Origin: Pleurodeles waltl
Lineage: Eukaryota > Chordata > Amphibia > Caudata > Salamandridae
Direction: 5' to 3'
NCBI RefSeq assembly: GCF_031143425.1
Contig: NC_090439.1
Span: forward strand, 352,898,027-352,962,026
DNA length: 64,000 nucleotides
In this document: one piece after another, positions 43,789-57,924 of the stretch
How the letters are laid out: every line of letters begins with the position of its first letter
Numbering within the stretch: the first letter of the stretch is position 1
Notes under the pieces: model-generated
The model's database searches: none
What the model was told of the DNA's origin: nothing
What the model saw: only the letters and a program-made list of their open reading frames with translations
Program-made: the position numbers and the translations under genes

Positions 43789-44180
43789 GGTATGTGTCTG
43801 AAAACCAGTGCGAGGGTTTATTGTTGTTCTTTTTTTTTAATTTAGGAAGTGTGAGTTCGTCCACCGCTTATGTAAGGGTTGATTTATAATAGTCCACCAT
43901 TTTGGTACAACGGAGCTTCATGTCCAGTCTCATTTAACTTTGTAGCAATCTCATCTTCCAGTGCAGATACATTGGAAGAAATCCTGTTGCACACATTTTT
44001 AATACCATGTAGGTCGTGCTAGACACAGACGTAAGCCCTAAGCTTGTGGTGCCTAATTAATCACTTCAGTAAAGCTCAATAATGCCACGGTATATCAGGG
44101 GTAGCTTGCAATCCAGAAAAGAGGGACCTTGGTCCACAAGTTTCATCTTGACTTCTTTTGTGCTCAAATCAAACCTGATT
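43789..44180. other. Unassigned interval
   Basis: No feature recognised. Confidence 0.4.
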
Positions 44181-44415
44181 TGACTATGGTTGCTCTCCAT
44201 CTATAAAGGCATACAGGAAGTAAAATAACGATGGAGTAGATTACTTCATAAAATACTTATTAGTGGTTAAGACGCTTTGGCACATCAGTGTCAACCTGAC
44301 GCGACTATGGTTGCTCTCCATCTATAAAAACATATAAGAAGTGAAATAACGATGGAGTAGATTTCTGCCTAAATAATTATTAGTGGTTAAGAAGCTCTGA
44401 CACATCAGGGCCATC
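44181..44415. repeat. Tandem duplication, unit about 121 bp
   Basis: Two units starting gactatggttgctctccatc (44182 and 44303) and ending ...gacacatcag. Roughly 85-90% alike by eye. Confidence 0.9.
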
Positions 44416-47091
44416 CATCACGGTCACTACCTTAATAAGACAGTTCTTAATTTGTGCTGCGGTTTGCCAGTGCTAGGCACTGGCACTTATTTTTAAACCG
44501 CAGCACTTGTTTGAAAATACACCACATGGCACTGTCAGCCTGTTCTTGAGCACAGCACTTCAGTAGTGTAAATTTATTTAAAAACATGGTAAAAAACTCA
44601 AAGCCATCCCTACAGCTTTAAGAGCCCTGAACAGTCCAAGATGTCACGCTTGTTTAAGTGTGGTGCTTAGTAGTTCATGTTAATACTGGCAGTCAGCAGC
44701 AGTGGCTGGAGTGATGGGTGGTATCAGCCAAGATGGAATACCCCGGGCCTGGCACTTATATTTTTACGTATCAAGCACTGCTAATTGGTATCCCTGAGTG
44801 GGAGGGGAGTGTTGACATATATCTTGCAACATTGTTGTGCGAGGGGACTCAAGATGCGCTTACTTCTGAGGTCCAATGGATGAAAACACTCTTGGGGTTC
44901 TACGTTTTCCCGCAAAGAGGAAATGTGGTCAAGCTGTGTGAGCAGGATTGCTTCTTTTATGGAGGGCCAAGGCAGGTATGGGTACTGTTAGACCCCTTAA
45001 GTAAAGGCAGCATGGAGCTAAAACTGATAGCATGGAATGCATAGTGTTATTCCTAACATTTAAAAACCAGAACCTGAAGCATTTACATCCACATCATTTT
45101 TACTTTCTCTTAGTTTGTTCTATAACCTGGACCACTGTTTTGTTTCCGTTCTCTAAGCTTAGGAAATTTCACCTATTCTGCAAAGGTCTTGCCTTCAATT
45201 ACTGCATATCCTGATTGAAATGAAGCCTTGTGCTCAGTCAGCTAACAAAATATTGAGACTCAGTGACTTAAGAAGTTACTGATCACAATCAGAGATACTT
45301 AAGCCATCCATGCCTACGTGGAATTTCTTGACCTAGTCCATTTTTGAAAACACCTAATAGCCTTAAATTTGGCATTTGAGAAGCATGTCAGCACAAAGTG
45401 AAGGTGGTACCCGATCATGATATATTAGGACCACTTATGATCTATTTTCCTAAAACATAATAATTTAGTCTACTAAAAAAGAAACTGGGGACTATGTGTG
45501 GAATGGTTTCCCTGACACCATACTGCCATTCCAAATAACCAACAATAACAGCTGGGTTCTGGAGTAGTGTCCTACCCGCCATAAATCACTTCAACATCTC
45601 ATCAGGGATTGTAAGTACTATATATCTTCAACACCTTCAACTACAATACAAAGCAATACAATTGTTTGATCCGATTGGGGAGAAAGAGAAACATTCTGTC
45701 TATCAAAGCCACACAGTTTTTGAAAAGGCCACTGTTGGTACGACTTGAGGCCAATACTATATTTACGTTCATAAGGTTAGTTCATAAGACTGAAATTCTC
45801 ATAAACGAGAGTACATATCAACATTGTACACATGCTCACGCAATAAAGTAAAATAAATTGCAGTTATTTCCATGGTTAGAATATAATACTTTTTATTTTC
45901 ATAGGATAAAAACATACTGCTAGAGTGAGATAAAAATCTTTCAAAGTAAACATAAGGACACATGCTGTTTCTCTCAACTCTCTCACTATACTGGGCATAA
46001 ATTTAAAACCATTAATTCATATCGTGACAGCATGGACAGGTGAGTAAGACATTAAAAAGATTTTTAACTGTATGCATAAGAAAAGGACTCATATATGCTT
46101 CTGCCCCATACAAAATGCACCTGCCCCCTTTTTAATGCAAAGCACAATCTCTTCTCTAATGGATTATCGACATAGCCAAGGATAAGGGGAAAAGCTTACA
46201 CCATGGGTTTCGGTAAACATTACCCAGGGTCTGTGGTTTGACTGAGGGCTGCACTGATGAGAGTGGTGATCAGTGGGGGGTGTAAAGTGGGCTTGGGGAA
46301 GTCAGACCTGCCAACTAAAATAACAAACATTTGCAATGCAACGGGTCTCACATTTGCTCGAGTTAGAGCTATTAGCGTTGTAAACTCCTAACCGGACGTT
46401 TCTTGCCACACAAATTAAAAGAAAAAAACAGAAAATAAAAGGATAAGGTAGTCCGGAAACCATGCTGAAAACATGGAGCCTCGTATGTTTTCAGTAGTTT
46501 ACCGGTGCTGTGTAGGTGGGCTAAACACTGGAAAAGGCATGACATATGCATGCCTTTCATGAATGAAAGCAAGCTGATTTTAAAAGGCAAGCCCACAAAC
46601 CAATGAAAGTGACTGACATGACATGGGCGTGGTTAGATGCCCGAAGAGAGATTACTGCAGGGGGTGGAGCACTTTGCGCCCACCCCTAAAAATTTCACAG
46701 GGGGATGGGATGAGGGGGTTGGGCCCTTGGGGTACAGGGCCTCATTCCAAGAAGTAGCTATGAAGCCCTATTACGCTGCCCCCAAATCCCCTCTTCGAAA
46801 AAAAAGAAAAAAGTTTGCTGAGGCTGGTGTGAATGTCTTGGAGTGTTTTCACATCCCTTAAAGGACTTAGGCAGTTCAAAGCCTCCCAAAACAAGCTGGA
46901 AATCTACTATTCACAGGGGTTCAGCTTGTTTTCCCTGCCACCCTGTGATATCAGCTCTTCACAGGTTGACTGTGTAATGGGAGCCATGTATGTCACATAT
47001 CGGCACCGTGTGAGTTGACAGATCTGGGAAGGGAAGCATGTATATGGCATGGAGAGTGAGATGTGGAGCTATTCTGAGAGTTTCATTCAAT
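44416..47091. other. Unassigned low-repeat interval
   Basis: No exon, RNA or element recognised; open frames up to 108 codons (44718-45044) lack known domains. Confidence 0.4.
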
Positions 47092-47265
47092 ACTGTGCCC
47101 TAAAGTCATCTCCCAGTTGCTAGATCATAGATAAGACAATATTGTGTTAGGCTGCATCCTTGAAACTATCCGTTTACCACTGTGCCCTAAAGTCATCTCC
47201 CAGTGCTAGATCACAGATAAGACAATATTGTGTTAGGCTGCATCCTTGAAACTATCCCTTTACCA
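47092..47265. repeat. Tandem duplication, unit 87 bp
   Basis: Units 47092-47178 and 47179-47265 start actgtgccctaaagtcatc and differ at about four positions, so the duplication is recent. Confidence 0.95.
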
Positions 47266-50200
47266 CACTCAGGGGTACGCCTTCTCTTCAGCATTAGGAG
47301 TGCTTAGAAGCAGGCTAAATCACTGTTGTAAGTGCTATAAAAAATATTTTCCAAAGACCCTCCAATAAGATGTGAATTTCACTGAGGTGGGCAGAAACAA
47401 AAACCCAATTTCCATCCCTGAATATGTGAAAGTCAAAGTTTTATACATGACACTAGGCGACTTGATATTTAATGCTCGTTTTACCACTTAGATGTATGCT
47501 GGTTGTGAACTTTGTATTTATAGTCTGGGCAGGTTCCACAGCATTTGTCTGCTGGGACAGTCCCTGAGTTCTACCATCAGAAGCACTCACGCCACAGTTG
47601 TGTAATGAGCGAAACAGAAACTATGAAATGAGAAGGCCTGTTTGTATAAATCTCAGCCTCTCCTTGTAACTAATTGTGCGCTCCTGGATAATCACTTTCT
47701 GAACATATTTCACTGCTCTTCTTTTAAATACTGAGAGGAAACATATCAAACTAAACACTGGTAGTATTTGATAAGAAAACAGGATTGTAACCCAACAATC
47801 ATTTGATTTTACCTGTGGAGGGTACAACACCTAGTTTCACAGTCCACTCACTGTAATATGATGCAGTAAGAACTTTACGAATCTTGAAACAAGAATCTAT
47901 GTTCTGTGGTGCTGGCACTCCTGCTTCTGCAAATAGTTCGATAATAGACCAATCGTATTCTTCCAATACTTATGTCCCCTTAATTACCATTATGTGATAG
48001 AGGTGAGTTCTCTTGGATTTTCAAGCCCAAAACAAACAGAACCTTCAAGTGGCTTCTGTCTGCCACCCACACCCTAAACTAATGCGCCAACATTTTAGGA
48101 CAAAGCATTAACTTGTGATATAAATGAGAGAGGGAAAGATATACCCATCTAGCAGTTGAATTGTACAACGTAAATCTAGAAAACTTTGGATCAATCCCGG
48201 TTTCTACACTTAACCAAATTGTGTGATCCTAGGCAATTGTATTATTTGACATTGCCTTCGTTTTCATCTTTGTCACATTTGAGGGCACTTTGAAATAGAT
48301 GAGTTTAGGGTGTACGGTATAGAACATCAAAAACAAGTTTTAAGACTATGATGTTGTTCCGTGTGTAACAACAACCTGTGCCACATACAGGGTGCACAAG
48401 ACAACTGGCGTGCCTCTTGGTTGTCTATTGGCAATGTAGTCTGAGTTAGAGGAGGCATGAATGTTTTTAAGTTCATGTTTAAAAACTATCACTTTTTAGG
48501 GGTGAAAAGGCTCCAGAGGTTGCTTGCAATGCAGTGATATAATCTTATAAACTAAGGTGAAAGAATACACATTTTTTTATTTTGAAGATACTTTATCATA
48601 TTGTTAAATGTTTGTTGCAAGATGTTTCTAAAAATGAAGACGTTCCTAAAGATAAGTGGTGCACGGCACCTTTTTTACTTGTTATCCTTTATTTCAGCTA
48701 ACATTTAAATAAATGCTTGTCCTTTTTTAACATCCTTCAGAATGTTAGTGCTCAGTCAAGTAAACAGCAGCCAAGCGCTGCTGTTCAGCAAGGGGCCATA
48801 TGAAAAGGCCAGGGGTGTGTGTGGCCCTCTGGCCGTACCTTGAGTAATCTTCCCTTAAATAAATCAAGTGCAAGTGTGCTTTATTGCATTTATCATCAAA
48901 GAAGACATTTTGCTTGTAACATACTAAAGATCATTACAATATTAAAGTATTATTTGAATTAAATATATAGTCTGTAGGAGGATTGGTCAAATCAAGGGAA
49001 ATAACAGGTTTGAGCAAACACCTCTCATATAAGCCATTGTGGATGGCAACGTTTATAGACAGTGATCCCCTCTAAATCACTTCACTCCAGACCCAATCTG
49101 CAGAATGTAGAACCTTAATGAAGAAAAAAAGTAAAACAGAAGGAATCTTCCAAGAGATGATTTTCATAACACACCCTCTCAAATGCCACCTTGAAGGCCA
49201 TGAACCAAGAGTACCAACATCTATGGACCTTTTGGCCAGAACACACAACCCAAAGGTACAGTGAAAGCCAGTTTGTTCAATGGGACAATATTTTCCTGCA
49301 CAAACAAGGAGGATGAGGGATTTATATGATCCAGCTCTTTGTCAGCTGCCTTTTTATACAAGGGCTTTATTATGCCTCTTTTCTAAGAATGATCTATCAG
49401 ACCAGAGCAGATGACATAATTGAATAGTGAGGGCAAAACTGTGGGCCACCATTTAGGAAATGTCTATATCACTGCACGAGGGATGTTGTAAGAACGAGGG
49501 ATAGGGCAAAATAATCACCATGTCATATTTACAAGTCAGTACATGAAATGAGATCCCTACAATTTATAAATAAGTAGGCAGCGCAGCAAGGACTTTTTTC
49601 CGTGGAAATGATTGTGTCCTGCCGGGTTAACACTCAAAAGGCATAACAGTTAAATAAACTGAATTACTTCAAATACATCGTCAAGCTTGCCCCTCCAGGA
49701 CACTTTTTTTAAAGGAAAACAAGGGAGGTGATAGGAACCATATTTGGATCTCCTTCTTGATCTTGGGTGCTTGGCCATCTGTTTTTTAGTTCATGTTGTA
49801 CTCCATCTAGTATTGCACTATTTTGTGGCATGGATGAAAAATGGGTCCCTCAAGACCCCTGAGGATCTTGCATCCACGTGTCACAGGAGAAGTCTGCTTT
49901 CTACATGTATGTAGCTTTTTTTGTAAGGTGCTGGTATTTGAGGGAAATTATTTTGTAATGCTACTGTTACAGAAAGAGGCATTTATGACTAAGGACCAAA
50001 TACCATCTATGATGAACTCGGATTCTTGATGTAGACCAGAAATCTCCTGAAGGTTAAGGAAGGGTTGGTCTGTGTCTGAAGACCTTGTACATACAAGAAG
50101 GCTATCTGCCCTTAGTTCAGGAGTAGACAGGAGTTAGTCCAGGTAAAGAAAGACCTCTGTGAACTGGCAAGTTTTTATTTTTTTGTTGAATACTTGTCTC

Positions 50201-51474
50201 AATTCAAGTTGCAACGAGTAGCAAAGTTGTGCCACCAACACTTCTTTTGATCTCCCTCTTTGCTGCTGAATCTGGAATGCATGCCTTTCTGTGTCAATCC
50301 CAATCCTATACTGGATGACTGGAGGAAACTGATATAAATCAAGAACCAGTGGACTTGCCTTCCTACTCATTACAGTTCCACAAAAAACAAGACTTGAAAC
50401 TGTGGTCAAGATCTCATTTATCCGATCAGGGCAACATGTCACTCTGGGGCCCACAGTAGCTGTCCCTACAACTAGAACATTTTGACAGTAACAAATAGCT
50501 CTTCAAACACATGTACCTGCATATGTGCTACCACCAAAAGTCACATCTAGTGTGCTACTGAAATTTTGACTCTAGTGCCTGGGCCATGCCCAATTGAACA
50601 CCTCAGAGCAGACACCAAGTATCTCCTCAAAAGGTCATAAGACAGTTTTTATTTGTCATTCTCCACAGCCTCCAATTTCAGCCATTCTGAGGGCCAGGCA
50701 TACCAGTTACCCAACGGACATATGGTAGCTTTCTGTTTGGAACCTCTACTTCATTGACTTAAAATGTTAAAGCAATGATTCTGAGAAGCTCCACTCTGTC
50801 CTGAACATCCACCAGAGGATAACTGTTGAAACAGACTCAATTGTACCTGTGTTTCTAGTGAAAGGGTGTCCATAGTAGATCAGTATCTACGCCAGATTTT
50901 CAGGACAACCCCGACTATCTAAATTAGTACGGTTGAGTTTTCGTATATGTGATCTATCTAATGTTAAATATCCCTAAACTATAGCATGGTTCTGGCAATC
51001 CTCTACTTCAGCTGGACAACCTTGTTTTAGCACTTTGGAGCTAGAAACATGTTTAGCATTGGTACCCTGCCCATGAAGGGACTCTAGTTTTCACTGTATA
51101 TGAAAGTTTTTGGCCCGCCAAGTAAATGCTTGCTATTAAATTATGATTTTTGCTGCACCACGTAAACACTTTCAACTAAATTCCTTTCCTCACTTTTGAG
51201 TAGAGTACTCAATGAGTACTCCATTTATTAACTGTTATTGTGCTGTTTTGTATTATTAGTTCCCCTTCTATCTGGACTGTCTTTACTCCTCGACCCCACT
51301 GCCCTAAGAGAATTTAAGAAATATTTGGCTATTTCACTTGGAGTGCAACAATATTGTTGTCCCGGTACATCAATTATAAATTTTCTTTTTCCACAAGAGT
51401 AAGGGACACTACCTTTTGTCTGCCCAGTACCGCAAGAGAAAACCTCATAGCAAGCATGCTTACAAGGAGCCCGT
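47266..51474. other. Unassigned low-repeat interval
   Basis: AT-rich unique-looking DNA. No convincing exon on either strand. Confidence 0.4.
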
Positions 51475-51780
51475 GTCAGTGACAGTGATGGTCACTATTA
51501 TGCCAGGGACAGTCATCATACCAGAAACAACAATAATGCCAAGGATGCCCACAATATGAAAGGGTCCACGTTATGAAGGGGCCTGACACCATGGAGGTGG
51601 CCATTACTGTCAGGGGCAACCATCTCAATTCTAAGGGCACTATAATGCCCAAGAAAGCCAAAATGTGCCAGACCCACAACTGTACCAGAGGTGGCTACCA
51701 TAAGGGTTGTATTGTGCCAAGGATGCTCCCAGTAAGTGAGGGCTTCTTTTATGCTTGTCAGTGGGAGCCAGAGCAACCAC
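51475..51780 (-). repeat. Degenerate tandem array, left arm (inverted)
   Basis: Repeated words attatgccagggacagtc, ataatgccaaggatgccc and ataatgcccaagaaagcc at irregular spacing. Reverse-complemented they resemble the units of 52090-53110 (tatccctggcat-a and gacatattgtggtca-like words). Confidence 0.55.
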
Positions 51781-52089
51781 ACACACTTCTTCCTGTACTG
51801 TGTAGTGATGCATGTTTTAAGTATTAAGAATGTTTAGAATGCTTACACCAGGATAGTTCTGTGGAATCCGGGCATTGTGCTGGTTCTATCTTTGTCAGTT
51901 ACCCGGTGGCTGACGAAGGGAGGATCAGACTTATTCTGGTGTTCTTTAAATGAAGGTTATACTGCCTTTAAATACGGTGTGGGTGCCACTTCAACATACA
52001 GCAAGTGTGTGAATAACTATGCATGAGAGAGCATGTGTTTGTGAGTGTGGCTTACACTCTGTCTTCTTGTGTGCATATTGCTTTGGGGA

Positions 52090-53110
52090 AGGGTGGGGGG
52101 TGGCACACATAAAGACGACTGGCAAATGCTGACAATATTATTTTTGTTATGCTCGGCAAACTAAACAGTGACATACTGTGGGCATTCACTAGCGTAATAC
52201 TATCCCATCTTTGAAATGTAGTGGGCATTCTCAAAAACAATCTGGCTATCCTTGACATATGTACCATCCTTGATAAATAGTCATTATTGCGACCCCTTGC
52301 ATAACAGTGGACCACCCTTGAAAAACTGTGTAGCTCTGACACAGTGGTGCCCCAAACAGTGGTCACTGTTTGCAACATTCTGGCTAACCTGTGCGTAACA
52401 GTGGTGAATCACTGACATATTTGATGGTCATTAGAATTTTGTTTGGCTCTCCCATGCCTAATAATGTCTCATCCTTTACATATTTTGGACATTCCTACTT
52501 TCATTCTGGTTATCCAGGGCTTAATAGTATACATATGTTGGTATATTATAAACATTCCTGCTGACTTGCTCACTATCCCTGGCATTAGAGTGTTCCATCC
52601 TTTGACATATTGTTGTCATTTTTTGTAACATTGTAGCTATCCCCAGGATACTACTGGGCCACCACTGAATAATGTTAAGTATTATTAGTGGCACAATAGA
52701 GCCCCATCCGAATATTTTGTGGTCATTGTGACTGACATTTCTGTCACAATTATGGCTAAACTTTGCAATATGAATAACATCTTTAAAGGCACTCTGCCTA
52801 TAGCTTGCATAATAGTGTCCCACCCTTGAAATAATTGGGGCACTTTCTGTATTCCTATATAGCAGTGGCTCATACACACCATAAAATAGGCATGCTTGGT
52901 GATATGCTGTTAACACTAGCAAACAGATGGCTACTCTTGATTTATTCTGGAGATTCCTGACAACTTCCTGCTCATCTGCACCTTCTACTGTCCAGTCCTT
53001 GGCACATTGTGGCATAATTGTCATTTTTGTCATTCGTGACATTCTTTGCGTAATGGATTGGAGTTTATGTGGTCATTCGTGAAATGATTATGGCTGGTGC
53101 TGACAACTCC
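52090..53110 (+). repeat. Degenerate tandem array, right arm, period about 63 bp
   Basis: Recurring pattern: (c)atcctttgacatattgtggtcatt..., then gctatccctggcataatagtgt. Examples start near 52470, 52530 and 52595. Units are old, with many substitutions and indels. No long coding frame; the 173-codon minus-strand frame at 53042-52521 is a by-product. Confidence 0.6.
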
Positions 53111-56100
53111 TGTTAAATGGTGGACATCCCTACAATTTGACGATGAAGTTGCATTTAAAGTAAATAAGTTCCGGTGTGACAGTAACACATACGAGTACCT
53201 GGTAAAAATGTCAAGCTGATCTTTGGTGAACAAGCAATGATGACTAAAAAAACAAAATATGGTGCTTCAGTACAAAGAAAATTTTTCATGAAAATAAGAT
53301 CTTATTTGGGGGAACTGAATCATTTAAATTTCATCATGAAATGTCTATTTTGAGAAGCTGGTAAGCTGATATTTCGAAGAATATTACTGCACTTCAGAGA
53401 TATATTTAAAGTTGATAGGTGAGGCTCAATTTAAGCTGAGTTCAAAGGTGCGAGGGAGAAGAAGGGATATTGTTGATTGTGGGACTTTAGTACCAATAAG
53501 TGCTTCTCGTTAAAGCTATTATTTTTTACCTTCGCCAAGTATTTTAACATCTAAATTGATAAAACTTTCTATGATATTATTATCACTAGTGCTGTTTGAG
53601 GCATCAACATGTAAGACTGGTTTAACTTGTCTGTTGTCTGATCCTGTGCGCCTTGTGTTACTGAGCATTCACATTGCTGTGTATGCCTTTAGGATGTGTA
53701 TAGCTCTCTCTGGCTGTGCGACCTGTAAAACAAAAACGTTTTCTACTGTTCCTTTCAAGTAGATTCACAGTCATAACATATAATGCAGAAACTGCTCTGA
53801 AAGAGCGGGATGTAAAATGATTCACAAAAATATGCTGTAAGTGCTCTGAAAAATGATAGGCCACGTGAAATGGCATAATCGGTGTTTTACTCGACTGTAA
53901 TAAATAGCTATAGCTTTTACGTTGTTGGGGGAAATGAGCACTATTTTGGTATCAGGTTTTCTGGGTAGGGTGAGTCCTAACAGTCCCTGAAAGGTTCAAA
54001 CTTACTTAGGACGCCACACAAATATAGAAATATGTTATTTCTTGTACGTCAGAACCTCTGAACCTATAGACAATTTTTGTGAAACTTGTGCTCTAAAATC
54101 CTCCACAATTTAGCCTTGTTTTTTACACACTTTTCTTTGGGATAGAACCCAACCAAGCTCCCTTAGAGGAAGCGGGGCCGACTTGCCTCTTTCAGTCTTC
54201 TAAGTTCAAACAGAGGCAGTTAAGTTAATATATTTTCAATCCCTGCTTTATTCTTATAACAACATTAATTGTTCCACGGAGTTTGTTATGCTATAAACTC
54301 CAAAATGCGTCTCCAACTGATTCAAAATGCAGAAAGCATATTGTTGGTATTCTTAAAGTAACAAACATCTAGAGCAGCTCTGATGATTCTGCCAACTCAT
54401 ATTTATAAAACACAGGCTTCTGTTGCACAGTTTTGCCATCATATCAACATGCTATTTTATCAACTTCTGAAGGTTGGAATTCTAAGGCGATCCTCCAGGA
54501 TTAAGCTTGTCATCTGCATCCGGAACATCAACCAATGAGGTATCTAGTTAACCTTTCAAGTGATCCCTTCTCTCTTTCACGTTGCAAATAGTCACCCTAA
54601 TCTTTCACACTGGCCTAGAAAGTCTAACTGTAAATTAAAACGATCCCATAAAGCTTCTGTGCCCATATTACTCACTGGGCACACTGACCTGGTATACCCC
54701 GGCACACTTAACTGGTTGCACCAGCTACAGATCAGGTCAGTACACTCTAGCACCCAAACACAATTAATGTGCTTTCCCCAGCACAGCCTTAAAGTCACAC
54801 CTGTTCTGGGGGTACCACATTAATGCAAGGTAGGCCTGCTGTTTTAGGTTACAGGTCTGCCTTTCAGTGTGCAGGCAGCAACCAGACGTACATATGAAAG
54901 AGGTGAAAGATCCCCTTACAGGTGAATGCAGTGAGTGACTGTACCAACCTGCATGGGGATGTCTAATAGGGGTACATAGGACCACCTTTCCTCAAACAAA
55001 GGGGCACCCGCCCAGGGTTCACCGACTGACTGCCACCTCTATGTAGCGCACAGTCTGTTCGTCTTCTGACGGCCTCTTTGTCACTATCCATAATATGTGA
55101 GCCTAACAGAAGCTGCCCTTTAGCTCACTTAAGAGTGTGGACCATAAATATAAACACATAACAATGTTACCAGTGGCGTAATTTGTATAAGGATCAAATA
55201 GGGCCAAAAATGTAGGATTAAATAATTGCATCCTAAGGAAGAATGACTCGTAAGTACTCTGCTAAAAGATAACATATAATATTTTTTAGAGAAAACACCA
55301 TCATCATTATATGTGTCTATAATGTGGCGCAGGTTCCGAATCTTAGTATTTCATCATTTGTATGGGGCAGCCCCCCCATGCAAATAAGGGGTAGCCCTCC
55401 TTGAAACGCTGCCGGTCCTATATGTGTAACTGCACAGGGGGGTTTTAAAGAAGGGGCTGAAGATGCCAACAATTGCCCTCGCAGCCATCAAAACAACAAT
55501 ACATTTGATTGGTGGATTGGTTTAAAGTTAACTGCCGGCAGTCATTCGGGCCACATTCCACTCCATTATTACTCAGCCCTGTTCCCACGGAGTTACAATT
55601 TCTGTTGTAACGTTTTTGATGTTAATGATCTGAAACAGCACTAGGACACATCTGGATTCCCAGGGTAAAACATTCACATTTGCATAGGCATTATAAAAAT
55701 GCTAACTGAACATTCACACCATCCCTGGCCTCAAAAGTAACCACACCTTAGACATGTTTTCATTTTGATTGTATTTGTGTCTGTACGGGGCAGGAAGTGT
55801 TGAAACAAACACTTTTGTGTAAAGGAATTTTTGGATATACACTTCAGTCACTTTGTCATCAAAAAAAGCATCACATGAGTCTATTCAATCAACAACCACT
55901 GTCTGCTGACCCACAGTTTCTATAACAATTGGGAAGTGCATGCACTTTTCAGGTATGCCCTAATATTAGTAGGAAACGTCAAATAAAATGAAAGGTATAC
56001 ATGAATTTAACTATCCTCATTGTACTTTAATCTTAGAACTGTAAGCATACAAAAACTAGCACGATTACGCACATTTCTCAACGATGAATTTTAAAAGCAG

Positions 56101-56130
56101 CTATACATTTCAATTAAAATAATTCCTTTG
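53111..56130. other. Unassigned low-repeat interval
   Basis: No element, exon or RNA recognised. A taccagtggcgtaattt word at 55169 is reminiscent of ancient interspersed repeats but too short to assign. Confidence 0.4.
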
Positions 56131-57924
56131 CTCTTGGATGCCAAGGACGTAACTGTTACTTCCTTGGCTGCACCGCTCGGGTGTGAGGAAGTAACCGTTA
56201 TATCCTGGACCCGGGCCACGGGGAAGCCCTAGTGCTCCTCCCATGGGCCTCCATCTCCCCTCCCCCGGGCAGGGATGGAAGGTGAATCACTTCCCCTTCC
56301 ACCCCAGACCCCCCCTAACCCCACCCACTGATGTCTGAAGACGTCAGTGCGCGATTGCGCGCTGACCTCATCAGATGTAGCCCCTATCACGCTGGAAGCA
56401 GAAGAGAAATGCTTGCACTTCTCTTCCAATCGGTGGGTGGGGGAGATCAGGGAGGCACCAAAGGAAAGGAAAGGCTTTTCCTTTCCTTTGATGTCTTTCT
56501 GAGCATTCTTGTTTTTTTTTCTATGTGACAATTTCACACAAGGGGAGCAACCCCTTTGGCAAGGGTGGCTCCCCTGGGGGGAGAATTTATTTTAGGCCAT
56601 TTCTGCCACCCACTTGCTGGGCAGAAACCACTATGCACCAGGGATTTTTTTTTTTTTTTTAAAGATGGGGAGCGACCCTTTAGGCAAGGGTCTCTCCCCT
56701 GGGGAGCAATTTTATTTTAGACCATTTCTGCGCACCTTGGGGGCAGAAACCACTAGACTCCAAATTTACACAAGGGGAGCGATCCCTTAGGCAAGGGCTG
56801 TTCCCCTGCGGGGCAGGGGGACTTTATTTTAGGTGATTTCTGCCCCTCTTGGGGCAGACTGGCTTATTTTTGTTAGGCCAATCTGCCCCCAAGGGGGTCA
56901 GAAACTGCTAGACACCAGGTTTTTTTTTTACGTGACAATTTCACACAAGGGGAGTGACCCCTTAGGCAAGGTCACTCCCCTGGGGAGCAATTTTATTTTA
57001 GACCATTTCTACCCACCTTGGGGGCAGATAAGCCTATTTTTCTAAGGCCAATCTGCCCCCAGGGGGTGCAAAAAACCACTAGACACTAGCGATTTATTTT
57101 TTGTGCCAATTTCACGCAGGGGTTGCTCATCTGGAGGGGAAATTTATTTTAGGCCATTTCTGCCCCGCTTGGGGGCAGATCAGCCTATTTCTATTAGGCC
57201 GACCTGCCCCCAAGAGGGGCAGAAACCACTTTTTGTTTGGGTGGGGGGGCAGCCACTTGGGCAAGGATCGCTCCCCATGGAGACTGCTGGCCATTTCTGC
57301 CCCCGGGGGGAAGATCTGCCTATTTGTGTAAGGCCCATCCGCCCCCAAGGGGGGCAGAAATCCCACTAGACACGAGTGAAGATTTTTTTTTCTTTTTTTT
57401 TTAAAAGAGGGTGGGGCTATAGCCAAACCCCCACCCCAAATAAATGCGAACAAAGTTGTTCTGCCCACTGGTGGGCAGATGGGACAATTACTCCTGATCC
57501 ACTTCTGGGGGGGGGGCTTGGGGGGGGGTAGGAGGGCAGAAAGTCTATTAGATGCCACCAACCAGTATGGGCACTGAAGGGGGTAACAGTCGTTCAGCTC
57601 TTCACCCGCACACTAAAAGATCTTATCCCAATGGCAAGCAAGAGGACATTTGATTATTTTGGCTTTTGATTTTACATTTGGGCCATGAGAGCTTAGCTAA
57701 TTCTCAAAATCAGCCCACTTGAATTGGCGAGGGTTGCACTTTTTGGACTTTGGGATGCTGCCATGTAGAAAAATCTGTGAGACCTAGACACATCTGAAAA
57801 CCAAACATCTGGGTGAGTCCAGGGTGGTGTGCTTCACATGCATGCTGCACCATTTTATTTACCCACAATTCCCTGCAAACCTTCAACTTTTCTTGAAATC
57901 ACAAATTTTGGGGAAATTGATTAT
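56131..57924. repeat. Palindrome-rich satellite-like repeat, left part
   Basis: Opens with an inverted repeat (gccaaggacgtaactgttac... with gtaaccgttatatcctgg, about 56139-56207). Then 56527-57376 holds about five irregular tandem units. Each joins a ggggagcgacccttaggcaa/gggtcgctcccct-type hairpin to a tctgcccc/ggggcaga hairpin. The tail (57600-57924) reads gaaaaatctgtgagacctagacacatctgaaaac and onward, as in a tandem family I remember from newts. It is split at 57925 by an LTR-like block and continues at 60367. Confidence 0.65.

Noticed and set aside
52521..53042. 173-codon minus-strand frame
   Set aside because: Product of the degenerate tandem array, with repeated low-information segments.
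56527..57376. Possible CRISPR-like repeated palindromes
   Set aside because: Units are irregular, spacers are not unique sequence of equal length, and the setting is a vertebrate genome.
57127..57561. 144-codon minus-strand frame in palindromic array
   Set aside because: Low-complexity reading of the G/C-rich repeat units.
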